Below, one piece after another: positions 1 to 7,755 of a stretch of DNA of 64,000 bases (position 1 is its first letter; every line of letters starts with the position of its first letter). Source of the DNA: Gaiellasilicea sp963811885 (GTDB lineage Bacteria > Actinomycetota > Thermoleophilia > Gaiellales > Gaiellaceae); the NCBI GenBank assembly GCA_963811885.1, contig CAWETB010000015.1:248001-312000 (forward strand). Direction: 5' to 3'. The position numbers were made by a program, and so were the translations under genes. Below the pieces are notes generated by a model, which was not told where the DNA came from, made no database searches, and saw only the letters and a program-made list of their open reading frames with translations.

Positions 1-11
1 AGGTTCCATGA

Positions 12-51
12 TCGAGTCGAAGAATAACTCGACTTGCTCTAATAGAGCAAG
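12..51. promoter_or_regulatory. Two adjacent inverted repeats, possible operator
   Basis: Two perfect inverted repeats lie side by side at the left edge. The first is TCGAGT (12-17) facing ACTCGA (27-32). The second is CTTGCTCT (33-40) and AGAGCAAG (44-51) around a 3-base centre. No T-run follows, so this looks more like a regulator binding site than a terminator. It sits just upstream of the small ORF at 69. What binds it, if anything, cannot be told from the sequence. Confidence 0.35.
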
Positions 52-68
52 CGACGCATGCTACGAAC

Positions 69-161
69 ATGACCATCCTCGTGATTCTGTTCATCGTCGT
101 CGTCGGTCCGCTCGCAGTGCTCTACGGCGCTGACTCGCGCCTCGACGAGCCCCGCCGGTAG
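69..161 (+). CDS. Small single-pass membrane protein, 30 aa
   Basis: ATG-to-TAG ORF encoding 30 residues. Residues 2-20 are almost purely hydrophobic (MTILVILFIVVVGPLAVLYG) and are followed by a short polar tail DSRLDEPRR. This is the pattern of a single-span membrane peptide with a cytosolic charged end. No Shine-Dalgarno sequence is evident. It ends 23 bases before the dehydrogenase start. Function is unknown; small proteins of this shape are usually hypothetical. Support is the composition and the clean ORF only. Confidence 0.45.
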   Translation: MTILVILFIVVVGPLAVLYGADSRLDEPRR

Positions 162-170
162 CCCCGTCTG

Positions 171-176
171 TAGGAT
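171..176 (+). promoter_or_regulatory. TAGGAT -10 element, leaderless-type start of hbd
   Basis: TAGGAT fits the actinobacterial -10 consensus TANNNT. It ends 8 bases before the GTG start of the dehydrogenase, which has no Shine-Dalgarno sequence. The spacing would place the transcript start at or next to the GTG. Confidence 0.4.
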
Positions 177-184
177 CGCGCGCC

Positions 185-1036
185 GTGGAGGTGCGCAAGG
201 TCGGAGTGGTCGGGCTCGGCGCCATGGGCGCCGGCATCGCGCAGCTCTGCGTCGAGGCAGGGATCGACACCGTCGGCCGCGAGGTCACGGCCGAGCTGGG
301 GGAGCAGGCGGGCGAGCGGATCGGCCACTTCCTCACCCGCAAGGTCGACAAGGGGCAGCTCGAGCAGGCGGCGCGCGACGACGCGATGAGCCGGCTCTCG
401 CTGACGACCGAGCTCGGCGACTTCGCCGACTGCGACGTCGTGATCGAGGCGATCGTCGAGGAGCTCGAGCCGAAGCGGCAGCTCTTCGCCGAGCTCGAGC
501 GAATCTGCCGTCCCGACGCCGTCCTCGCCACCAACACCTCCGCGCTCTCGGTCACGGAGATCGCGGCCGCCACGTCGACGGCCGGTCGGGTCGTCGGCAT
601 GCACTTCTTCAATCCCGCGCCGCTGATGCCGCTCGTCGAGATCGTGCGGGCGGAGCTGACCGAGGACGGGCCGTTCGAGACGGCGTTCGCACTCGGTGAG
701 CGAATCGGCAAGACGCCGATCCGCTGCCACGACACGCCCGGCTTCGTCGTCAACCGCGTCCTGATCCCGCTCCTGAACGACTGCATCCGCGTCCTCGACG
801 AGTCGCGGGTGTCGCCGGAGGACCTCGACACCGGGATGAAGAACGGCGCCGGCTGGCCGATGGGGCCGTGCGCGCTCGTCGATCTCGTCGGGATCGACGT
901 GCACGTGCACGCGTCGGAGGCGCTGTACGAGAAGACGCGTGAGCAGCGGATGGCGCCGCCGCCGCGGCTCGTCGCGATGCGGAACGCGGGCCTGCTCGGC
1001 CGCAAGTCCGGCCGCGGCTTCTACACCTACGACTGA
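185..1036 (+). CDS. 3-hydroxyacyl-CoA (3-hydroxybutyryl-CoA) dehydrogenase
   Basis: 283 residues, the usual length for stand-alone short-chain 3-hydroxyacyl-CoA dehydrogenases (PaaH/FadB2/Hbd). It catalyses NAD(P)-dependent oxidation of 3-hydroxyacyl-CoA to 3-oxoacyl-CoA in the cytosol, or the reverse. The N-terminal Rossmann dinucleotide motif is GLGAMGAGIA. The catalytic His is H140 in GMHFFNPAP. The C-terminal dimerisation domain holds TPGFVVNR and ends with the typical GRKSGRGFYTYD. The GTG start lies 8 bases after a TAGGAT hexamer. The 3' end overlaps the convergent antiporter gene by 10 bases. Physiological direction (butyrate synthesis or beta-oxidation) cannot be told. Confidence 0.93.
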   Translation: MEVRKVGVVGLGAMGAGIAQLCVEAGIDTVGREVTAELGEQAGERIGHFLTRKVDKGQLEQAARDDAMSRLSLTTELGDFADCDVVIEAIVEELEPKRQLFAELERICRPDAVLATNTSALSVTEIAAATSTAGRVVGMHFFNPAPLMPLVEIVRAELTEDGPFETAFALGERIGKTPIRCHDTPGFVVNRVLIPLLNDCIRVLDESRVSPEDLDTGMKNGAGWPMGPCALVDLVGIDVHVHASEALYEKTREQRMAPPPRLVAMRNAGLLGRKSGRGFYTYD

Positions 1037-2230
1037 CGTTCCATCGGCACGTTCAGCCGCTCGGCGACCTTCGGCACGAGCGTGCCCTGGACGAGCACCG
1101 AGAAGAGAACGACGACGAAGACGATCCCGTACATCTCGGTCCCGTCGTCGACGTCGGCGATCAGCGCCAGCGACGCCAGCAGGATCGGCACGGCTCCCTT
1201 CAGCCCGCTCCACATCACGAAGAGCCGCTCGCCGCCGTCGAGCCGGACGGGGAGCAGCAACGCCCCGACGACGAGCGGGCGGATCGCGAATGCGAGCAGC
1301 GCCGCGAGCGCAAGGCCCTCGAACCACGCGTTCGAGTCGAACAGCTGCGTCAGGTTGATCGTGAGGCCGAGCGCGACGAACATCGCGATCTCCGCCAGGC
1401 TGCCGATCGAGGCGAGGAACTCGTCGATCTCGCGCCGGTGCGGCACCGGCCGGTCGCCGATCAGGATCCCGGCGACGAACACCGCCAGAAAGCCGGAGCC
1501 GTGCACGAGCGTGGCCGCTCCGTAGATGACACCGGCGGCGGCGACGACCCGCAGCGGGTAGAGCGCGGGCGAGGGCAGCGTCACGCGCCGCATCAGCGGC
1601 AGGAGCAAGGCCGCGCGCGGCCGCACCGACCGCGATGCCGCCCGCCATCTCGACCGCGAACTCCTCGACGACCGACCAGAAGGAGCCATGGTCGCTCGTG
1701 GCGAGCTCGATCATCCCGATCATCAGCGCGATCCCGACCGGGTCGTTCGCCCCGGACTCGCCCTTCAGGATCGTCCCGGTCCGGCCGCGGATCTCACGGC
1801 CGCCGAGTACCGAGAAGGTGACCGCGGGATCGGTGGGCGCGAGCGCGGCTCCGAGCATCCCGCTCGTGATCCAGGAGAGGTCGAAGAGCACGTGCGCGGC
1901 CGCCGCGATCAATGCCGCCGAGGCGAACGTCCCGAGGACGCCGAGCGAGAGGATCGGCACGGCCGAGCTGCGGAAGCGGCCCCAGCCGATGTCGAGCCCG
2001 CCCTCGAAGAGGATCACGATCAGGGCGACCACGCCGATCCGCTCGACGGTGACGAAGGAGATCTCGTCGTGGATCCGCGGCACGAGATCGGAGATCACGG
2101 CCGCGGCGACGAGGAAGAGCGCGGCGCTCGGGATCGCCAGCCGTTCCGTGATCGCGCGGCCGTACAGTGCCAGGGAGACCCCGCCTGCGACCACGAGCAC
2201 GATCAGACCGAAGTCTCCGATCTCCGACAT
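1027..2230 (-). CDS. Cation:proton antiporter, CPA1/NhaP family (frameshifted)
   Basis: Multi-span transporter of about 400 residues with no cytosolic tail. The N-terminal part carries LILFEGG-like VILFEGGLDIGW, LAPTDPA and GESGANDPVGIAL, all hallmarks of CPA1 Na+(K+)/H+ exchangers. The C-terminal part contains HGSGFLAVFVAGILIG and GLKGAVPILLAS. The two parts are in different frames. One extra base near 1615 explains the break and gives a continuous protein. ATG at 2230 is preceded by TAGATT and 6 bases, with no Shine-Dalgarno sequence. It is transcribed divergently from the secreted-protein gene. The role would be pH or Na+ homeostasis at the inner membrane; ion preference is unknown. Confidence 0.85.
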
Positions 2231-2236
2231 CGGGTA

Positions 2237-2242
2237 AATCTA
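2237..2242 (-). promoter_or_regulatory. TAGATT -10 element of the CPA1 antiporter
   Basis: Read on the minus strand this is TAGATT, followed by 6 bases and the ATG at 2230. This is a leaderless-type arrangement. Confidence 0.4.
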
Positions 2243-2269
2243 GGGCTACACCACCTCTGCGTGGCTGCT

Positions 2270-2275
2270 TACACT
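2270..2275 (+). promoter_or_regulatory. TACACT -10 element upstream of the secreted-protein gene
   Basis: TACACT is followed by 8 bases and then ATG at 2284, with no Shine-Dalgarno sequence. It supports ATG 2284 over the downstream ATG at 2329. Confidence 0.4.
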
Positions 2276-2283
2276 TTCCTTAC

Positions 2284-2833
2284 ATGAACCTGACCGCCGC
2301 CACACGCCCCATCCCGATACTTCGATCCATGCGGAAGACGTATCTCTGCCTGGCCCTGCTTGCCCTGATTCTCCCCGTCGTGGCGCTCGCCTCGGTGGAC
2401 GCCGGAGATGGGACGCTCTCGGTCGAGGACGGTCGCGGCAAGATCAACCTGCAGGCGCGCGGGGGCGTCATCGGCCGGATCGACCGCGGCACGCTGACCG
2501 TCTACGACACGACGCCGACCGACGCCAACTTCCCCGTCGTCACGGGCGCCGACGAGCCCGAGTTCTTCGTCGCCGGGCAACGGCGTCCGCTACCGCGGCG
2601 CCGGCATCCGCTTCCGCGTCGTCGGCGGCGGCTTCAAGCTGGTGATCCAGGCCCGCGGCATCGACCTCTCGGTCGTCGGCAAGGGCTCCGGGTTCATCGA
2701 GGGCGACACGCTCGAGCCGGGCGTCTACTCGCTCAACGGCGCCGACTGCCGCAAGAACCGCGCCAGCTGCGACGACCTCCCCGATCCGGGGATCCGCTTC
2801 AAGCTCGGCGCACAGGAGAAGGGCACCCCGTAA
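2284..2833 (+). CDS. Predicted secreted protein, unknown function (frameshifted)
   Basis: About 180 residues with a clear Sec signal peptide: basic RSMRKTY followed by a hydrophobic core ending in VVALASVDA. The mature part is short, rich in Gly, Asp and Val, and likely all-beta (IGRIDRGTLTVYDTTP, then IRFRVVGGGFKLVIQ). The reading frame changes near 2577 at GCCGGGCAAC; removing one G restores a continuous protein ending at the TAA 2831-2833. That stop overlaps the ATG of the response regulator, so the three genes 2284-4932 probably form an operon. A role as an extracytoplasmic partner of the two-component system is inference from position. No family recognised. Confidence 0.6.
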
Positions 2834-3540
2834 TGGCTTCCGGCGCGCAGACCATTCTCGTCGTCGAGGACGAGGCCTCGATCGCGTCGTTCGTCTCGCT
2901 CTATCTCAAGAACGCGGGCTACGACGTGCGCGCCGTCACGACCGGCGCTGCCGCGCTGGCGCAGGTCGCGGCCGAGACGCCGGCGCTGATCATCCTCGAC
3001 CTGATGCTGCCCGACCTCGACGGGATCGAGATCTGCCGGCGCGTCCGCAAGACCTCCGACGTGCCGATCCTGATGCTGACCGCCCGCGACGAGGACGTCG
3101 ACAAGATCATCGGGCTCGAGGTCGGCGCCGACGACTATCTGACGAAGCCGTTCAACCCACGCGAGCTCGTCGCCCGCGTGAAGAGCGTGCTGCGCCGGTC
3201 GGCGCCGGAGCGGCGCCGCGACGTCGAGGAGGAGCTCCACCACGGTGACCTCTCGATCAACGCCGGCCGCCGCGAGGTGAAGGTGGGCGTTGAGGAGATC
3301 CAGCTCGCCCCGAAGGAGTTCGACCTGCTCTGGGAGCTGCTCGACCACAAGGGTCTCGTGCTCACGCGCGACCAGCTGCTCGAGCGGGTCTGGGGGTACA
3401 CCTTCGCCGGCGACACGCGCACCGTCGACGTGCACGTGCGGCAGCTGCGCCGCAAGCTCGGCGAGGCCTCGCCGATCGTGACCGTCTGGGGCGTCGGCTA
3501 CAAGGTCGGCCCCGAGCGGGCTCCAGCGCCCGCGGCGTAG
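2833..3540 (+). CDS. OmpR/PhoB-family response regulator
   Basis: 235 residues. The receiver domain (about 1-125) has the acidic pair in VVEDEA, phosphoacceptor D56 in ILDLMLPD, and K105 in LTKPF. The winged-helix DNA-binding domain (about 135-230) includes LAPKEFDLLWELLDH and VDVHVRQLRRKL. The ATG overlaps the preceding TAA, and the gene ends 3 bases before the histidine kinase. It is the cognate transcription factor of the kinase encoded next. Targets are unknown. Confidence 0.93.
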   Translation: MASGAQTILVVEDEASIASFVSLYLKNAGYDVRAVTTGAAALAQVAAETPALIILDLMLPDLDGIEICRRVRKTSDVPILMLTARDEDVDKIIGLEVGADDYLTKPFNPRELVARVKSVLRRSAPERRRDVEEELHHGDLSINAGRREVKVGVEEIQLAPKEFDLLWELLDHKGLVLTRDQLLERVWGYTFAGDTRTVDVHVRQLRRKLGEASPIVTVWGVGYKVGPERAPAPAA

Positions 3541-3543
3541 GCC

Positions 3544-4932
3544 ATGCTCAACTCCCTGCGCTTTCGCCTGCCGGCGCTCTTCCTGGCGGGGATCGCGCTC
3601 TCGGGGCTCGTCACGAGCCTGATTGCGCTCCGCCTCTTCCAGGACTACACGCGCACCGCGTCCCTGAACGAGCTTCGCCGTGAGGCACGCGGGCTCGCCC
3701 AGCTCTACGCCGAGTCGGCCGTGCGCGCCGTCGACGAGGAGAAGGCGGCCCCGGCCTTCGCGGCCTCCAAGCTCGAGGCGGCCACGGGTGACCGGCTCTA
3801 CTTCCTCGGCACGTCGCTGTCGCCGGGCGAGGACAGCGGCCTGACGCGCGTCACGCTCAAGGACGTCGGCGTCGATCTCTCGACGACGCGGATCGTCACC
3901 TTCGAGTTCAAGCCACCGGGGCAGAGACGGACGTTCCTCGCGGCCGCGCACCCGATCCGGCCGGGCGGCCCGACCGTGTTCGGCTACCTGATCGTCGCGA
4001 AGCCGAAGGACGAGCTGCGCCACGCCTGGGTGACCCTGCTCTCGCGGCTCGCGATCGCGTTCCTCTTCTCGCTCGTGGTCGTGGGCGCGCTCGCCTTCTA
4101 CCTCACGCGCAGGATCACCGGGCCCGTGCTCGCCCTCTCGGACGCGGCCGACGAGGTCTCCAGGGGCAACTACGGCGTCGAGGTGCCGCGCGTCCCCGGC
4201 GGCGGCGAGATCGGCCACCTCGCCGACCGCTTCCGCGAGATGACCTCGCGGCTCGCCGAGGCGGAGGAGCTCGAGCGCAACTTCCTGATGTCCGTCTCGC
4301 ACGAGCTGCGGACGCCGCTGACGGCGATCCGCGGCCACGTCGCCGCGCTCCGCGAGGGCGTCGTCAACGACCCCGAGTCGATCGACGCCTCACTCGAGAT
4401 CGTCGCCGGCGAGGCCGAGCGGCTCGGACGGCTCGTCGGCGACGTGCTCGACCTCGCGAAGCTCGACGCCCACCGGTTCACCGTCCTGACCGAGGAGGTC
4501 GACATGGGGCGGGTGCTGGAGCGCGCGTACTCCACGTTCTCGGAGGAGGCCCGCCAGCGCGGGATCGAGTACACCAGCGAGGCGGAGTCGGCGCCGGTGA
4601 TCGTCTCGGACGGCGACCGCGTCCTCCAGATCATCTCCAACCTGCTCTCGAACGCCTTCCGCTGGACTCCGGACGGCGGCCGCATCGACCTGGCGCTGCA
4701 GACCGCGAACGGGACGGTCACGGTCGACGTCGCCGACAGCGGCCCGGGGATCACGGCCGACGCGCGCGAGCGGATCTTCCGGCCCTTCTGGTCGACGGAC
4801 GGGCGCGGCACGGGACTGGGCCTGCCGATCGCGCGCGAGCTGGCGGTGGCGCTCGGCGGCCGGATCGAGCTGCAGACCGAGGTGGGCAAGGGGAGCCGCT
4901 TCCGGCTCGTCCTGCCGAACCGCAGCTTCTAG
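3544..4932 (+). CDS. Membrane sensor histidine kinase (HAMP, HisKA, HATPase)
   Basis: 462 residues. TM1 is at about 8-30 and a periplasmic sensor of about 130 residues follows. TM2 (about 165-187, FLFSLVVVGALAFYL) leads into a HAMP linker. The dimerisation/phosphotransfer helix has H253 in SHELRTPLTAIRGH. The catalytic domain shows the N box (SNLLSNAFRW), DSGPGI and GTGLGLPIA. It phosphorylates the response regulator encoded 3 bases upstream. The secreted protein earlier in the operon may modulate it, by position only. The sensed signal is unknown. It ends 6 bases from a convergent gene. Confidence 0.93.
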   Translation: MLNSLRFRLPALFLAGIALSGLVTSLIALRLFQDYTRTASLNELRREARGLAQLYAESAVRAVDEEKAAPAFAASKLEAATGDRLYFLGTSLSPGEDSGLTRVTLKDVGVDLSTTRIVTFEFKPPGQRRTFLAAAHPIRPGGPTVFGYLIVAKPKDELRHAWVTLLSRLAIAFLFSLVVVGALAFYLTRRITGPVLALSDAADEVSRGNYGVEVPRVPGGGEIGHLADRFREMTSRLAEAEELERNFLMSVSHELRTPLTAIRGHVAALREGVVNDPESIDASLEIVAGEAERLGRLVGDVLDLAKLDAHRFTVLTEEVDMGRVLERAYSTFSEEARQRGIEYTSEAESAPVIVSDGDRVLQIISNLLSNAFRWTPDGGRIDLALQTANGTVTVDVADSGPGITADARERIFRPFWSTDGRGTGLGLPIARELAVALGGRIELQTEVGKGSRFRLVLPNRSF

Positions 4933-4938
4933 CGCGCT

Positions 4939-5364
4939 CTAGGCTGCTTCGCGGTGCGCGAGGGCGGGCGCAACCGCATGCTCGACGCGCTCGAGCCGGT
5001 CGCTGACGCCCCGCCAGCCCGACGAGACGAGGTCGACGAGCAGTGCGAGATCGTCGATGCGTGCGTGGCGCTCGGCGAGGACGTCGCCCTCGAGCCGCTC
5101 GAGCCGGCGGATCACCTGGTTGAGCAGCCCGCGGATCTCGGCCAGGCTGCGCCCGACCGGGACGACTTCGGCGCGGAGGCCGTCGTGCACGGCCGCGCTG
5201 ACCTTCTCGGGCAGGGTGCCCTCGAGCTCGGCGGCGGCCGCGGCGAGCGACTCGACCTGGATGCGCGTGCGCTCGAGCGCGGCTTCCAGCTCGGCCGGCG
5301 CGATCCGCCCGGACGCGGCTTCCGCGATCCGTGCTTTCGCCCGTTCGAGTGTCTTCTCGTCCAC
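4939..5364 (-). CDS. Hypothetical coiled-coil protein, 141 aa
   Basis: 141 residues, Ala/Glu/Arg/Leu-rich, without signal peptide or membrane segment. Long amphipathic helices with heptad-like Leu/Val spacing (for example IRGLLNQVIRRLERLEGDV) suggest a coiled-coil oligomer. GTG at 5364 is preceded by minus-strand TAGCCT and 7 bases. It is divergent from queA and shares promoter space with it. No family recognised; function unknown. Confidence 0.6.
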   Translation of the reverse strand: MDEKTLERAKARIAEAASGRIAPAELEAALERTRIQVESLAAAAAELEGTLPEKVSAAVHDGLRAEVVPVGRSLAEIRGLLNQVIRRLERLEGDVLAERHARIDDLALLVDLVSSGWRGVSDRLERVEHAVAPALAHREAA

Positions 5365-5371
5365 GCGCAGG

Positions 5372-5381
5372 AGGCTACGCT
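5372..5381. promoter_or_regulatory. Overlapping divergent -10 elements (4939 gene / queA)
   Basis: AGGCTACGCT contains minus-strand TAGCCT (5377-5372), 7 bases before the GTG at 5364. It also contains plus-strand TACGCT (5376-5381), 9 bases before the queA ATG at 5391. The two hexamers share a TA step, so one melted site could serve both directions. Confidence 0.4.
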
Positions 5382-5390
5382 GGCCGTCGG

Positions 5391-6320
5391 ATGGACACCT
5401 CCGAGCTCGACTACGACCTGCCCTCGGAGCTGATCGCCCAGCATCCGCCCGAGCGCCGCGACGCTTCTCGCCTCCTCGTCTACGACCGTGCGACAGGCGC
5501 GGTCCGGCACCGGGGGTTCGCCGAGCTGCCGGACGAGCTCTCGGGTGAGCTTGCGGTCGTCAACGACACGAGAGTCGTGCCGGCGCGGATCCGGATCGAG
5601 CAGCCGAAGGGCGAGGTGCTCCTGCTCGAGCACGAGGGCAATGGTGAATGGCTCGCGCTCGCGCGCCCGACGCGAAGGCTCAAGGCAGGGGGCCGGCACG
5701 GGCCGGTCGAGCTGCTCGAGCACCTGGGCGAGGGCCGCTGGCGGGTCCGGCTCGACGGCGAGCCCGACGGTGAGGCGCCGCTGCCGCCGTACATCACCGA
5801 GCCGCTCGCCGACCCGGCGCGGTACCAGACCGTCTACGCGGACGAGGCAGGCTCGGCCGCGGCTCCGACGGCCGGCCTGCACTTCACGCCGGAGCTGCTC
5901 GGGCGGCTCGACGTCGAGCGCGTCACGCTCCACGTCGGCCTCGACACCTTCCGCCCCCTCGCGACCGACACGCTCGAGGCGCACGAGCTGCACGGTGAGC
6001 GCTACACCGTCCGGCCCGAGGCGTGGCAGCGGATCGAAGCGGCGGACCGCGTGCTCGCCGTCGGCACGACCACGGTGCGCGTGCTCGAGACGGTGGCAAG
6101 CACCAGACTGTTAGAAGGCCGGACGTCGTTGTTCGTCACGCCGGGCTTCGAGTTCCGGCGGGTCGACGCGCTGCTGACGAACTTCCACCTTCCGCGCTCG
6201 ACCCTGCTCGCGCTCGTGATGGCGTTCGCCGGCATCGAGGAGACGCGGCGGCTGTACCGGCTCGCGGTCGACGAGCGCTACCGCTTCTACTCCTTCGGCG
6301 ACGCGATGCTGATCCTGTGA
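5391..6320 (+). CDS. queA: S-adenosylmethionine:tRNA ribosyltransferase-isomerase QueA
   Basis: 309 residues, somewhat shorter than the family's usual 340-350. It transfers and isomerises the ribosyl group of SAM onto preQ1-modified tRNA, giving epoxyqueuosine. Family signatures include the N-terminal YDLPSELIAQHPPERRDASRLL, here split as YDLPSELIAQ and PERRDASRLL. Others are NDTRVVPAR, AAPTAGLHFTPELL and the C-terminal FLTNFHLP-like LLTNFHLPRSTLL. ATG at 5391 is the first Met aligned with the family start. The TGA overlaps the tgt GTG, so the two queuosine genes are translationally coupled. Confidence 0.95.
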   Translation: MDTSELDYDLPSELIAQHPPERRDASRLLVYDRATGAVRHRGFAELPDELSGELAVVNDTRVVPARIRIEQPKGEVLLLEHEGNGEWLALARPTRRLKAGGRHGPVELLEHLGEGRWRVRLDGEPDGEAPLPPYITEPLADPARYQTVYADEAGSAAAPTAGLHFTPELLGRLDVERVTLHVGLDTFRPLATDTLEAHELHGERYTVRPEAWQRIEAADRVLAVGTTTVRVLETVASTRLLEGRTSLFVTPGFEFRRVDALLTNFHLPRSTLLALVMAFAGIEETRRLYRLAVDERYRFYSFGDAMLIL

Positions 6321-7453
6321 GCCACTTCGACGTCACCGCCACCGACGGCGCCGCGCGCGCCGGGATCCTGCGCACCGCCCACGGCGAGGTCAGGACGCCT
6401 GCGTTCATGCCCGTCGGGACGAAAGCGACGGTGAAGAGCCTCGACCCGGACGAGTTGCGGACGGTCGGCTCCCAGATCATCCTCGGCAACACCTACCACC
6501 TCCACTTCCGCCCCGGCGACGAGCTGATCGCGCGGCTCGGCGGGCTGCACGCCTTCTCCGGCTGGGACGGGCCGATCCTGACCGACTCGGGCGGCTTCCA
6601 GGTCTTCTCGCTCCGGGACACGCTGCTCGACGTCGACGACGACGGCGTCACCTTCCGCTCCGTCTACGACGGCGCCCCGGCGCGCTTCTCGCCCGAGATC
6701 GCGGCGCGGATCCAGCGCAACCTCGGCTCGGACATCGCGATGGCGTTCGACATCTGCCCGCCCGCGGGCGTGCCGCGGAGCGAGCTCGAGGAGGCGGTCC
6801 GACTGACCACGCACTGGGCGGCGCGACAGCGCGAGCAGGAGCGGGCGCCCGGCCAGCTCCTGTTCGGGATCGCGCAGGGCGCGTCCGACCCGGAGCTGCG
6901 CCGGCGCTCGATCGAGGAGATCGCGGCGCTCGGGTTCGACGGTCACGCGCTCGGCGGGCTTGCGGTGGGGGAGAGCCGCGAGGAGATGTTCGACGCGACC
7001 GGCTGGGCGGCGCCGCTGCTGCCCGCCGACAGGCCGCGCTACTTCATGGGGATCGGCGATGCGGAGGGGATCCTGCGTGTGATCGGCGCCGGGATCGACA
7101 TGTTCGACTGCGTCCTCCCGACCCGCACGGCCCGGACCGGTTCCGCCCTGACCGCGACCGGCCGCCTGAACCTCCGCAACGCTCGCTTCGCGAACGACCC
7201 CCGTCCCCTCGAGGAGGGTTGCGGCTGCCCCGCCTGCAGCCGCTTCTCGCGCGCCTACGTGCGCCACCTCGTCAACCAGGAGGAGGTGCTGGGGCTCCGC
7301 CTGCTGAGCCTGCATAATCTGCACTTCCTACTCGAACTGACCGCGGGCGCGCGGGCGGCGATCGAACGCGGCGAGCTCGAGGTCTACACGGCCGCGGCGC
7401 TCGCCCGGCTCGCCGGCGGGCCGCAGGAGGAACCTTGGAACCAGGAGGGCTGA
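6317..7453 (+). CDS. tgt: tRNA-guanine transglycosylase Tgt
   Basis: 378 residues. It exchanges guanine-34 for preQ1 in tRNAs with GUN anticodons, the step before QueA. The nucleophile region is ILTDSGGFQVFSL, and the active-site region GLAVGES and DCVLPTRTARTG follow the family. The C-terminal zinc site is CGCPAC followed by HLVNQEE and a later His. GTG at 6317 overlaps the queA stop by 4 bases. The 3' end overlaps yajC by 19 bases. No preQ1 synthesis genes are in the window, so the precursor is either made elsewhere or imported. Confidence 0.96.
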   Translation: MSHFDVTATDGAARAGILRTAHGEVRTPAFMPVGTKATVKSLDPDELRTVGSQIILGNTYHLHFRPGDELIARLGGLHAFSGWDGPILTDSGGFQVFSLRDTLLDVDDDGVTFRSVYDGAPARFSPEIAARIQRNLGSDIAMAFDICPPAGVPRSELEEAVRLTTHWAARQREQERAPGQLLFGIAQGASDPELRRRSIEEIAALGFDGHALGGLAVGESREEMFDATGWAAPLLPADRPRYFMGIGDAEGILRVIGAGIDMFDCVLPTRTARTGSALTATGRLNLRNARFANDPRPLEEGCGCPACSRFSRAYVRHLVNQEEVLGLRLLSLHNLHFLLELTAGARAAIERGELEVYTAAALARLAGGPQEEPWNQEG

Positions 7454-7731
7454 TCGTTCTTGCCGCGCTCTTCGTGGGCTTCTGGCTGCTCGTGATCAGG
7501 CCGCAGCGCCGCCGCGCCCAGGAGCAGCGCACGCTGCACGAGTCCGTCGCCGTCGGCGACGAGATCGTCACACTGGGCGGACTGCTCGGCAGGGTCAAGT
7601 CGATCGACGAAACCGACGATACGCTCGAGGTCGAGATCGCGCCCGGGACGAACGTCAAGGTCGTCCGCCGGGGCGTCGCAGCAGTGATCGACCCCCAAAA
7701 ATCTCATGAAGAATTCATACGAAATGAGTGA
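7435..7731 (+). CDS. yajC: Preprotein translocase subunit YajC
   Basis: 98 residues with one N-terminal membrane span (LIVLAALFVGFWLLVI) followed by RPQRRRAQEQ, the classical YajC pattern. The cytosolic domain (GDEIVTLGGLLGRV) is also typical. It associates with SecDF at the Sec translocon. The start is a TTG inside the 3' end of tgt, backed by a good AGGAGG 4 bases upstream. secDF begins 24 bases after its stop, so export genes follow the queuosine genes in one operon, an arrangement common in bacteria. Confidence 0.92.
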   Translation: MEPGGLIVLAALFVGFWLLVIRPQRRRAQEQRTLHESVAVGDEIVTLGGLLGRVKSIDETDDTLEVEIAPGTNVKVVRRGVAAVIDPQKSHEEFIRNE

Positions 7732-7755
7732 GAACCCAGCTACCCTGCTGTCCGC

